NCBI GenBank assembly: GCA_041497995.1
Contig: JBGQHM010000362.1
Coordinates: 1-6,897 of the forward strand
Reading direction: 5' to 3'
Source of the DNA: DATKMS01 sp041497995
Lineage (GTDB): Bacteria > Desulfobacterota > Binatia > HRBIN30
DNA: 6,897 bases
Shown: piece by piece, positions 1 to 5,552 of the stretch
Layout of the letters: each line of letters begins with the position of its first letter
How positions within the stretch are numbered: the first letter of the stretch is position 1
Position numbers and translations under genes: made by a program
Notes under the pieces: generated by a model
Databases searched by the model: none
What the model was told of the DNA's origin: nothing
What the model saw: only the letters and a program-made list of their open reading frames with translations

Positions 1-1
1 G

Positions 2-571
2 ATCGAGACCCTCGAGGTCGCGGTGTTGGTGCCGTTTCGCCGCGGGCCCGACCTCGTCGCCTTTTCGTGCCTCGGACCGAAGCGCTCCGGCGACATCTAC
101 ACGCCGACCGACCTCGCCTGGCTCGGCGCCGTCGCGGGCAAGGTCTCCGACCGCCTGCTCGCGCTCGACGCCACCGCCGTGGCGGAGCAGGCGCGTGCCA
201 TGCAGGAGGCGCTGCGCCGCTACGTGCCCGGGGTGGTCGCCGCGCGCCTGGCCAGCGGCCAGGACATCGAGGCCGGCGAGCGCGAGGTGACGGTGCTCTT
301 CGTGGACATTCGCGGCTATACCGGCTTCTCCGAAGCGCGCCAGGCGGAGGAGATCTTCCACACCGTCAATCGCTACACCGAGATGGTCTCGCAGGTGGTG
401 CGGGCGCGCGGTGGCAGCGTCGTCGAGTTCCACGGCGACGGGCTGCTGGCCGTCTTCGGCGCCCCCGATGAGATGCCGATGAAAGAGCGCGCCGCGGTGC
501 AGGTGGGCTGCGAGATCATTCCTCAGGAAAGGATTCGGATCCGGACCCGAAGCCTGAGGTCCGAGGCCTGA
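2..571 (+). pseudogene. Class III adenylate/guanylate cyclase, 5' fragment (GAF end plus first half of catalytic domain)
   Basis: The frame is open from the window edge, so the gene begins upstream. The first 50 or so residues read like the end of a GAF sensor domain (LGPKRSGDIYTPTDLAWL). A short helical linker with EALRRYVPGVVAARL follows, then the start of a class III nucleotide cyclase domain. Its first metal-binding Asp lies in VTVLFVDIRGYTGFS (bases about 290-334) and the second in VEFHGDGLLAVFGAP (about 424-468). Such enzymes make cAMP or cGMP from ATP or GTP in the cytoplasm. Similarity stops near base 518 at QVGCEI. The frame then runs into unrelated residues and a TGA at 569-571, so the Asn and Arg transition-state residues of the domain's second half are absent here. 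They occur in another frame from about 574. I infer a broken gene; a single assembly error is an alternative. Confidence 0.8.
521..559. repeat. Small inverted repeat at the cyclase break
   Basis: CCTCAGG at 521-527 is matched by its reverse complement CCTGAGG at 553-559. Inside the loop, TTCGG (534-538) and CCGAA (547-551) form a second, nested inverted pair around GGATCC. The element lies exactly where the cyclase reading frame is lost and where the sequence stops resembling the family, so it may be an inserted micro-element or a scar. Its function is unknown. Confidence 0.5.
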
Positions 572-573
572 TG

Positions 574-702
574 CCAACGCTTTCCGTCGGGGTGGGGATC
601 GGCACCGGGCCGGCGTTCGTCGGCAACATCCAGTCGTCGGATCGGTTCATCTGGACGGTGATCGGCGACACCGTCAATCTCGCCGCGCGCCTGCAGAGCG
701 CT
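574..702 (+). pseudogene. Class III cyclase, second half of catalytic domain, out of frame with the first
   Basis: In the frame opened by ATG 571 the sequence reads LSVGVGIGTGPAFVGNIQS followed by SSDRFIWTVIGDTVNLAARL. This is the standard second half of a class III cyclase domain: the VGIGTG strand, the FVGNI segment, and the GDTVNLAAR segment that carries the Asn and Arg acting on the ribose and triphosphate. Together with the fragment ending near 518 it would rebuild almost one complete domain, but it sits in a different frame, with about 55 unrelated bases between them. Similarity ends abruptly after LAARLQS near 699, where the frame continues as Arg/His-rich nonsense to a stop at 819. 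I infer it is the detached 3' part of the same ancestral gene or of a close paralogue. Confidence 0.75.
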
Positions 703-1111
703 GGCCCTGCGCTGCGGTGCGTGCGGCACCGAGCAGCCGGGCTACGCCAAGTTCTGCAACGAGTGCGGCACCACGTTGGCGGGACGCCAACAGCCGCTCG
801 CAAGCACCCTAACAACTAACAACCTAACAACTAACAACCTGCCCCTCGGCGGCTACGTCGCCAAGAACCTCGGCGATGGGCTGCTCATCTACTTCGGCTG
901 GCCCACGGCGCGCGAGGATGACCCGGAACGGGCAGTCCGTGCCGGCCTAGCGATCGTGGACGCAATGGTGCCGCTCAACGCCACCCTCACCGACGCCGAC
1001 AGAGTCAGCATGTCGCCTGCAGTACTTGGAGCACTCGCTGCAAGGACTCGGTATCCGCTCCCGCTAACGCCTGCCCCTTTTTTCTTGACAATTTTGTGGC
1101 GGACGGCATAG
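698..1111 (+). pseudogene. Zinc-ribbon cyclase gene remnant with internal deletion
   Basis: This frame carries a treble-clef/zinc-ribbon signature, CGACGTEQPGYAKFCNEC (about 707-760), with two CxxC pairs. That is the N terminus of a well-known group of cyclase-AAA ATPase proteins. After LAGRQQ, the residues LTTNNLTTNN come from a 15-bp tandem repeat. The frame then re-enters a cyclase domain at VAKNLGDGLLIYFGWP (about 857-904), with REDDPERAVRAGLAIVDAM after it. The stretch with the first metal-binding Asp, normally tens of residues long between ribbon and GDG motif, is missing. Similarity ends around DADRV (about 1005), and the frame stops at 1109-1111. In another frame, 1002-1067 reads as a short open tail ending in LEHSLQGLGIRSR and a stop, perhaps the end of the same or another gene. 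No credible start codon precedes the ribbon. Confidence 0.75.
809..838. repeat. 15-bp perfect tandem repeat, two copies
   Basis: CTAACAACTAACAAC occurs at 809-823 and again at 824-838. Each copy is itself two CTAACAA heptamers plus C. It is A+T-rich against GC-rich surroundings and replaces the missing first part of the cyclase catalytic domain. It looks like a repeat-mediated deletion or insertion scar. Confidence 0.85.
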
Positions 1112-1114
1112 CAT
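1085..1114 (+). promoter_or_regulatory. Sigma-70-like promoter for the outer-membrane protein gene
   Basis: TTGACA at 1085-1090 is a perfect -35 box. TAGCAT at 1109-1114, 18 bases on, is a 4/6 match to the -10 box. The T-rich run just before it (about 1078-1083) is out of character for the region. The leader of roughly 65 bases contains a small stem (GCCAG 1155-1159 with CTGGC 1167-1171) directly upstream of the ribosome binding site; that stem could be incidental. Confidence 0.5.
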
Positions 1115-1176
1115 CCCCGCCCAACAACGGAACCTGGACATCGAGACGGCCAACGCCAGGAACGCTCTGGCAGGGG

Positions 1177-1183
1177 AAGGAGG
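1177..1183 (+). promoter_or_regulatory. Strong Shine-Dalgarno sequence
   Basis: AAGGAGG at 1177-1183, four bases before ATG 1188, is a near-ideal ribosome binding site. It fixes the start of the beta-barrel gene. Most other genes in the window lack a comparable site, so this protein is probably made at high level. Confidence 0.8.
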
Positions 1184-1187
1184 GGCA

Positions 1188-2027
1188 ATGAAGCGCGCAG
1201 CGCAGAGGTGGATGGTGGCTCAGATTGCCGGCCTGTGCTTGGTTGCGGCGGCGACGGTTGCATCCGCCGCCGACGTGCAGGTCACCGACACAGACCGGAC
1301 GTACAAGAACTTCACGCGGGAGACTGCCACCGTGCAACAGGGCGAAGTTCGCGTCGAAGTGCGCGGGCTCATGGAGCAAGACGATACCCATACGAAACTG
1401 AACCTGCTGGGGTTCCCCATAAAAGGCGTTGCAGACCTGAGCGGCGGCATCATCGACCTCGTCGGCTCTTACGGCGTCGCCAAAAACGCCGAGGTTGGTT
1501 TCATCGTTCCGAGCTACGTTCAATCGCTCACGTTGCTAACCGGCGGCCCGAAGGTCAACAACTCAGACATCGGCGACGTGGAGGTCTACGGCAAGTTCCA
1601 GCGGCCCGTGGCGGAGCACTGCAACATCGGCGCCGGACTCGAAATGACATTCCCCAACGGTCCGGTGAACAAGGGTTTCGGCACCGGCGAGCTCGGTGTC
1701 AATCCGATCATCTCGACCCGGTACCAGGAAGGGCGCCTCGGTGTCGGCGCAAACGTTGGCTGGAACTTCTACAAGGGCAGCGTGCCGGACGTCTTCAATT
1801 ACGGCGCCGAGGTGATCGTCAAGGGCACGGCGAATTTCGCGCTGCGGACGGAGATCGTGGGGCGCGTCTTCAACCAAGGCGGTACGCGTTACGACGATCT
1901 CACGATTCTGCCAGGTGTCGATTTCAAATGGTCGGACAGCCTGACGATCCGTCCCACCGGGCTCGCTGGCGGTACCGCCACCTCGTTGGACTGGGGTCTT
2001 GGCCTGGGCGTCATGACCTCTTTTTGA
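1188..2027 (+). CDS. Outer-membrane beta-barrel protein, transporter/MetA-like
   Basis: The protein is 279 residues. Residues 1-27 form a Sec signal peptide: basic start MKRAAQRW, a hydrophobic core, and an A-S-A cleavage site before ADVQV. The mature part shows alternating short hydrophobic strands rich in Gly, Tyr and Phe (for example GRLGVGANVGWNFYKG) and ends in Phe, the usual C-terminal signal for outer-membrane assembly. The pattern, with strands around GDVEVYGKFQRP, LEMTFPNG and the closing LGLGVMTSF, resembles the family named after the MetA protein of phenol degradation (putative outer-membrane channels). I assign that family by memory of its character, not by alignment. The start is set by the strong Shine-Dalgarno site. 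The gene is monocistronic and meets truA tail to tail with 14 bases between stops. The substrate is unknown. Confidence 0.7.
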   Translation: MKRAAQRWMVAQIAGLCLVAAATVASAADVQVTDTDRTYKNFTRETATVQQGEVRVEVRGLMEQDDTHTKLNLLGFPIKGVADLSGGIIDLVGSYGVAKNAEVGFIVPSYVQSLTLLTGGPKVNNSDIGDVEVYGKFQRPVAEHCNIGAGLEMTFPNGPVNKGFGTGELGVNPIISTRYQEGRLGVGANVGWNFYKGSVPDVFNYGAEVIVKGTANFALRTEIVGRVFNQGGTRYDDLTILPGVDFKWSDSLTIRPTGLAGGTATSLDWGLGLGVMTSF

Positions 2028-2041
2028 TCGCCACGCCAGCG

Positions 2042-2773
2042 TCAGTAGTTCACTCGCGTGAGGCACAACCCGCATGCCGGTACCCTGGGACCGGCGAGGG
2101 TGCGGTTGCGCGCCGCCAATAGCCGTGGCACGTCGTCGATCGCGCGTTGCGCACTCCCCACCTCGACCAGCGTTCCAACAATGGTGCGGACCATGTGGCG
2201 CAAGAATGCGGTCGCTTCGATGGTGTAGCTGAGCAGTGGCCCGGTGCTCTCGATTTCGCTGCGCAGCACCCGGCGCACGGGGTGTTCCGCATCGCAGCCC
2301 GCTGCCTGAAATGAGGTGAAGTCGTGCTCGCCGATGAGGTAGGCGGCGGCGGCACGCATGCCCTCGACGTCCAGCGGGCGCGCCACGTGCCACGCATAGT
2401 GTCGCCAGAAGGGCGAGGGCGAGCGGGCGTTCCAGATGCGGTAGACGTACACGCGGCTGCGGGCAGCGCGGCGCGGGTCGAAGTCGTCGGCGACCATCTC
2501 GACCCGGCGAATACTAATGTCGCGCGGGGTCAGCGCGTTCAGAGCAGCGAGCAATCTGTCTGCGTCGACGTCGCGTTGCACCGAGAAGCTGACCACCTGG
2601 CCGGCCGCGTGCACGCCGGCATCGGTACGGCCGGCCGCGGCAACGCGGACCGACTCACCCAACATCTGCCGGACGGCGTCCTCCAGCGCGCCTTGGATCG
2701 TCGGGCCGTCGGGTTGGATCTGCCAGCCGTGATAGGCGGTGCCGTCGTATTCGACGATGAGCTTGAAGCGCAT
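2042..2773 (-). CDS. truA: tRNA pseudouridine(38-40) synthase TruA
   Basis: TruA isomerises uridines 38, 39 and 40 in the anticodon arm of many tRNAs to pseudouridine. The protein begins MRFKLIVEYDGTAYHGWQ, the classic TruA start. It has the catalytic Asp in AAGRTDAGVHAAGQVV (Asp about residue 51), the conserved Tyr in SRVYVYRIWN, GEHDFTSF, and FLRHMVRTIVGTLVEVG near the C terminus. From the ATG at 2773 it is 243 residues, a normal length; it lacks the short C-terminal tail of the E. coli enzyme. A GTG at 2797 would add eight residues (MPAHAFAA) that fit the family less well. Neither start has a clear Shine-Dalgarno site, so coupling to the upstream gene is likely. It lies 33 bases downstream of the usg-like gene on the same strand. 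Confidence 0.96.
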   Translation of the reverse strand: MRFKLIVEYDGTAYHGWQIQPDGPTIQGALEDAVRQMLGESVRVAAAGRTDAGVHAAGQVVSFSVQRDVDADRLLAALNALTPRDISIRRVEMVADDFDPRRAARSRVYVYRIWNARSPSPFWRHYAWHVARPLDVEGMRAAAAYLIGEHDFTSFQAAGCDAEHPVRRVLRSEIESTGPLLSYTIEATAFLRHMVRTIVGTLVEVGSAQRAIDDVPRLLAARNRTLAGPRVPACGLCLTRVNY

Positions 2774-2806
2774 GGCGGCAAACGCGTGCGCGGGCACGCT
2801 TGGGAC

Positions 2807-3826
2807 TCAGAGATAGTCGCGGATGAGGAGCTCGGCAATCTGTACGGCGTTTGCGGCGGAGCCTTTACGCACGTTGTCGAAGACGATCCACGCATCCAAC
2901 ACGTTGGTGGCATCGTCAGCACGGATGCGGCCGATGCAGATGGCGTCCTGCCCGACCGCATCGACGGGTAGCGGATAGGTCGCCGTGGTCACCTCATCCT
3001 GCAGCAGAATTCCTGGCGCCGCCTGCAGCACCTCACGCGCGTCGGCCGCTGTGATCCCCTCGACCGTCTCGACATTCATGGAGATCGCCGTCCCATAGAA
3101 GAGCGGTGCGCGCACGCGGGTGACGCTGACGCCTAACTCCGGCTCGTCGAGGAGGCGACGCAGCGCGTCCTTCGTGTACTGCTCCTCTCGCGACGCGCCC
3201 CCGTCGAGGAACTCACCAATTTGCGGGACCAGGTTGAAGGCGATGCGGTGCGCGAACAGCCCTGGCTCGACGCTGCGCCCGCTCATCAGCTCGACCGTCT
3301 CCTGTTGCAATGCCTCGATGCCGGCGCGGCCGGCGCCGGACATCGGCTCACAGGTCGATGCGACAACCCGCTTTAGGAGCCCGGCACCTTGCAGTGGCTT
3401 GAGCACGATGCTCATGGCAATCGCGACGGCGTCTGGACTCGACACCAGGCTACGCTGGCTGTACTCGGCAAGGCAGTCGGCGTTGACTTCCGGAACGACG
3501 AGCGGCACGTCGGCATCCGTAGCGAAGAGCTGACTCGTGTCGATGACCACCGCGCCGGCATCGGTGGCGCGCGGCACCCATTCGGCGCTCACCTGCTCGC
3601 CGGCGGCCAGAAAAACGAGATCGGTTTGGTCGAAGCGCGCGCCGTCGAGCAACTCGACGCGGGCGGACACACCACCGCACCGAAACAGATCGCCCGCCGT
3701 GCGCGGCGACGCGTAGAGCTGCAAGGCGGCAATTGGGAAACCGCGGTCGTCGAGCTGTTGCAGGATCTCTTGGCCGACCAGGCCGGTCGCGCCGACGACG
3801 GCAATGGAGTAGGCGGACTTCTTCAT
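2807..3826 (-). CDS. usg: Usg-like aspartate-semialdehyde dehydrogenase homologue without catalytic Cys and His
   Basis: The fold is that of aspartate-semialdehyde dehydrogenase: NADP-binding VVGATGLVGQEIL at the N terminus, STCEPMSGAGRAG mid-protein, YPLPVDAVGQDAICIGRIR, and the closing DNVRKGSAANAVQIAELL. However, the segment that normally reads NPNC around the catalytic Cys is SSPDAVA here (about residues 129-135 from the ATG), and the catalytic His of the FxGH motif is Thr (LFYGTAIS). Both changes point to loss of the dehydrogenase reaction. E. coli and Pseudomonas have the same kind of paralogue, Usg-1; in E. coli it lies directly upstream of truA, as here. Its role is unclear even there. 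I chose the ATG at 3826 (MKKSAYSIAVVG) because it places the glycine loop as in the family. A GTG at 3850 would add eight residues. No good Shine-Dalgarno site is seen. It is probably co-transcribed with truA. Confidence 0.85.
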   Translation of the reverse strand: MKKSAYSIAVVGATGLVGQEILQQLDDRGFPIAALQLYASPRTAGDLFRCGGVSARVELLDGARFDQTDLVFLAAGEQVSAEWVPRATDAGAVVIDTSQLFATDADVPLVVPEVNADCLAEYSQRSLVSSPDAVAIAMSIVLKPLQGAGLLKRVVASTCEPMSGAGRAGIEALQQETVELMSGRSVEPGLFAHRIAFNLVPQIGEFLDGGASREEQYTKDALRRLLDEPELGVSVTRVRAPLFYGTAISMNVETVEGITAADAREVLQAAPGILLQDEVTTATYPLPVDAVGQDAICIGRIRADDATNVLDAWIVFDNVRKGSAANAVQIAELLIRDYL

Positions 3827-3996
3827 AGCGTCTAGGTTCAGGCCACACACGAACAGGGCAGGAGCGACGGCATGCTCCAGTTCTCATAGCTGTTTCCGCC
3901 CTGCCTCCCAAGTCCTCCGAACGACTCAGGTCTAGTCATTGCGCTTGTTGTCGCGCCGCTAGATAATTCCCGCTGGTGTGATGCACCCAATGAGTC
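3827..3996. other. Divergent intergenic region between usg and the HEPN gene
   Basis: This 170-base spacer must hold start signals for both directions. A plus-strand promoter is visible at 3939-3967. For the minus strand I see no convincing -35/-10 pair. A weak stem, GGAGC 3861-3865 with GCTCC 3874-3878, lies in the likely usg leader. Confidence 0.5.
3939..3967 (+). promoter_or_regulatory. Promoter of the HEPN operon
   Basis: TTGCGC at 3939-3944 and GATAAT at 3962-3967 are separated by 17 bases. The -10 matches 5 of 6 consensus positions, and the -35 keeps the key TTG. Transcription would start near 3974, leaving only a short leader of 20-45 bases before the GTG start. Confidence 0.45.
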
Positions 3997-4407
3997 GTGT
4001 TTGCCAACGGTGTCCTTGTGGATGAAGCGCGCATATACATCGAAAAGGCGCTCGAAAGTCTTGCCTCGGCGCGAAGCGACTTTGCGGCGGCACGATTCAA
4101 TTCGTGTGCGAATCGCAGTTACTTTGCGTGTTTCCAAGCTGCGGTCGCCGCGCTCGTCATTGCCAGCATTCGGCCGGCGGATCCGAAGGGCGAATGGAGC
4201 CATGAGTTCGTGCAGAGTCAGTTCAACGGCCGGCTTGTGAATCGTCGAAAGTTGTATCCGGCCCCTTTGCGGCGCGTCTTGCGGGACACGATAGAGGTCA
4301 GAGACAAGGCAGACTATACGCCATCATCAGTTAGTGAGCGCGTCGCGCGGCGAGTGCTCCAGGAAGCCGAAGACTTCGTCCGCGCGATAGAGGAGAAGGT
4401 GCCATGA
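3997..4407 (+). CDS. HEPN domain protein, UPF0332 type
   Basis: The protein is 136 residues from the GTG at 3997; a second GTG at 4018 would give MDEARIYIEK and is equally possible. It follows the UPF0332 pattern through its length: an N-terminal helix EARIYIEKALESLASARSDF, then FNSCANRSYFACFQAAVAAL (the family's NRAYYAMFHA signature), a loop region, then IEVRDKADY (the family's R-x-x-ADY motif), and a final acidic helix EAEDFVRAIEEK. HEPN proteins are all-helical. Many are RNases or partners of nucleotidyltransferases in toxin-antitoxin and defence systems. The strict R-x4-6-H RNase motif is not evident here, so activity is uncertain. The gene overlaps the next by four bases (ATGA), showing translational coupling. 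No nucleotidyltransferase with the GS...SD.D motif is seen nearby. Confidence 0.85.
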   Translation: MFANGVLVDEARIYIEKALESLASARSDFAAARFNSCANRSYFACFQAAVAALVIASIRPADPKGEWSHEFVQSQFNGRLVNRRKLYPAPLRRVLRDTIEVRDKADYTPSSVSERVARRVLQEAEDFVRAIEEKVP

Positions 4408-4661
4408 GCATTCGTACCGACGCCAGCGAGGATGACTACGTGCAGACTCTAGTCGACAAAACGTGCGCGAAGATCAAGGCGAAATTTCCGGGCGCGACCT
4501 TCGACGTCTGTCCGCATCCAAGTCAGCGTGGGGCAGTCATTGACGCTCACGTCCCCACCGACGATGACTTCGACGTACTGGATCTGGTGAACCCAGAGCT
4601 AGACGACCTGCTCGTGAAGGAGGACATCGCCATCTACGTACGCGCCGTTGGGAAGTCGTAG
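4404..4661 (+). CDS. Small acidic protein of unknown family, coupled to the HEPN gene
   Basis: The protein is 85 residues, starting at the ATG that overlaps the stop of the HEPN gene (ATGA, 4404-4407). It has no signal peptide or membrane segment. An N-terminal helix (DDYVQTLVDKTCAKIKAKFP) is followed by alternating strands (ATFDVCPHP, GAVIDAHVP) and an acid-rich stretch, DDDFDVLDLVNPELDDLLV, ending in IAIYVRAVGKS. This alpha-beta order with a DVLDLV strand is faintly like the second half of a minimal nucleotidyltransferase fold, but the catalytic GS and DxD motif is absent, so I do not call it one. Tight coupling makes it the probable partner of the HEPN protein, perhaps its neutraliser. That is inference from layout only. 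Confidence 0.75.
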   Translation: MSIRTDASEDDYVQTLVDKTCAKIKAKFPGATFDVCPHPSQRGAVIDAHVPTDDDFDVLDLVNPELDDLLVKEDIAIYVRAVGKS

Positions 4662-5021
4662 ATTTTGCGTCCCTACTTCGCACGGAGGAGCGGAGATCAT
4701 TTGGGCAAACTCCAGTCGTTGAGCGATCACGACGTTCGCCATGTGACGAATGAGCGACTCCATTCCGACGATCTGGATACGGCGGTGGAAGTCGTCTGCC
4801 CCAAGCGAGGCGGCCGAGGAGTTCGTCGAGGAAGCTGCGGGTAGCGCTTCGGACGTCAGTGACGTCCGAGGTGGGTGAGTCCGAGATTTCACGCAGAAGA
4901 GATTGGATCTTGCCGCAGTCACTGCGCGGGCGGCTGGGTGCCGGCGTTGATGCATTCGCCGACGACGCGGATGCCTACGCGGGGCTGCATTTTCGCAGAA
5001 ACTATGCTTACGAGACACTCA
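4662..5021. other. Gap with coding-like scraps, no confident gene
   Basis: No frame gives a recognisable complete protein here. Several frames look coding-like. On the minus strand about 4700-4815 reads HRRIQIVGMESLIRHMANVV and IAQRLEFAQMIS with mostly C/G third positions. On the plus strand 4801-4875 reads EAAEEFVEEAAGSASDVSDV and then stops. A third stretch, about 4905-5030, reads DWILPQSLRGRLGAGVDAF and HFRRNYAYETL. In GC-rich DNA such openness is weak evidence. I regard these as possible remnants of genes lost beside the Vsr-like gene. The palindrome at 4849-4869 lies within. Confidence 0.4.
4849..4869. repeat. Perfect 10-bp inverted repeat with one-base centre
   Basis: TCGGACGTCA at 4849-4858 is followed by one G and then its exact reverse complement TGACGTCCGA at 4860-4869. 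One further C-G pair (4847 with 4871) extends it past a mismatch. There is no T-run on either side, so a classical terminator is unlikely. The near-zero loop favours a dimeric protein binding site, for example an operator ahead of the Vsr-like gene, or a recombination or restriction-type site. Confidence 0.7.
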
Positions 5022-5552
5022 ATGACGCAACGCCGTGTGTCGTCTTCGTTCGCAGGGTTGCGCTCAGCTTCAGCGCGCGCATCAGCGGCCGCGCGCGGAG
5101 CCAGTACAAAGACGGACACGCGTTGCGAGCTGGTACTCCGCCGGGTGCTCTGGTGCCGGGGCTTGCGTTACCGGCTCCACCATCCCGGCCTGCCCGGACG
5201 CCCCGATATCGTCTTCCCCAAAAGCCGCGTCGTGGTCTTCTGCGACGGCGACTTCTGGCACGGGCGCGATCTTGAAGCTCGCCTGGCAAAGCTCGCGCGA
5301 GGTCACAACGCTGCGTACTGGGTCGCCAAGGTCCGGCGAAACGCCGAGCGTGATCGTCAGCAAACCCGCGCGCTCGAGGCCTCGGGCTGGTTGGTCCTGC
5401 GGTTCTGGGAAACAGACGTCCTGAGTCGGACGAGTGAGATCGCGGATTACGTTGCCGGCGCCCTGAGGAAGCGCTGCACCCGTCGGCGCCGTGCCCATCA
5501 TGTCAGCCCGGCATCGTCTTCTCCTTCCATTTCGGGTGCAGAAGACGTCTGA
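5022..5552 (+). CDS. Vsr-like (very short patch repair type) endonuclease
   Basis: Vsr nicks DNA at T:G mismatches formed when 5-methylcytosine deaminates; relatives in defence islands may act otherwise. The match covers CELVLRRVLWCRGLRYR (with the early Glu), LPGRPDIVFPKSRVVVF (catalytic Asp), DGDFWHGRD (His of the FWH motif), HNAAYWVAKVRRNAERDRQQ, and GWLVLRFWETDVL. These sit in the same order as in E. coli Vsr, which has GRPDFV, FWH and NVERDRR. The Cys just before FWH that helps bind zinc in E. coli is Asp here, typical of a zinc-less branch. The start is uncertain: ATG 5022 gives a poor N terminus, ATG 5004 and GTG 4875 are alternatives, and family-like residues appear in another frame upstream of 5110. 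The last 26 or so residues overlap the convergent gene and look non-conserved. No C5 methyltransferase, the usual partner, is in the window. Confidence 0.85.
   Translation: MTQRRVSSSFAGLRSASARASAAARGASTKTDTRCELVLRRVLWCRGLRYRLHHPGLPGRPDIVFPKSRVVVFCDGDFWHGRDLEARLAKLARGHNAAYWVAKVRRNAERDRQQTRALEASGWLVLRFWETDVLSRTSEIADYVAGALRKRCTRRRRAHHVSPASSSPSISGAEDV

Noticed and set aside
2020..2044. Bidirectional terminator between the beta-barrel gene and truA.
   Set aside because: There is a T-run at 2020-2024, but only a weak five-base stem with a long loop, not enough to call.
1563..2393. Long minus-strand open frame opposite the beta-barrel gene and running through truA.
   Set aside because: It is the antisense shadow of two well-supported genes and is rich in Arg, Ala and His as expected for a wrong frame.
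2324..2971. 215-codon plus-strand frame opposite truA and usg.
   Set aside because: It is an antisense shadow of two confident genes and has no recognisable motif.
3884..3897. TCATAGCTGTTTCC matches 14 bases of the lacZ leader found in cloning vectors.
   Set aside because: Flanking bases on both sides differ from vector sequence, so vector carry-over is unlikely; it is probably chance, though a primer-related artefact cannot be excluded.
4404..4661. Classical minimal nucleotidyltransferase (MNT) antitoxin.
   Set aside because: No GS...SD.D catalytic motif is present, so the HEPN/MNT label is not justified.
4599..5018. 139-codon minus-strand frame as a complete gene.
   Set aside because: Its first third is low-complexity Arg/His/Ala and its end lies over the HEPN partner gene; only the middle looks coding-like, so I mention it as a possible remnant only.
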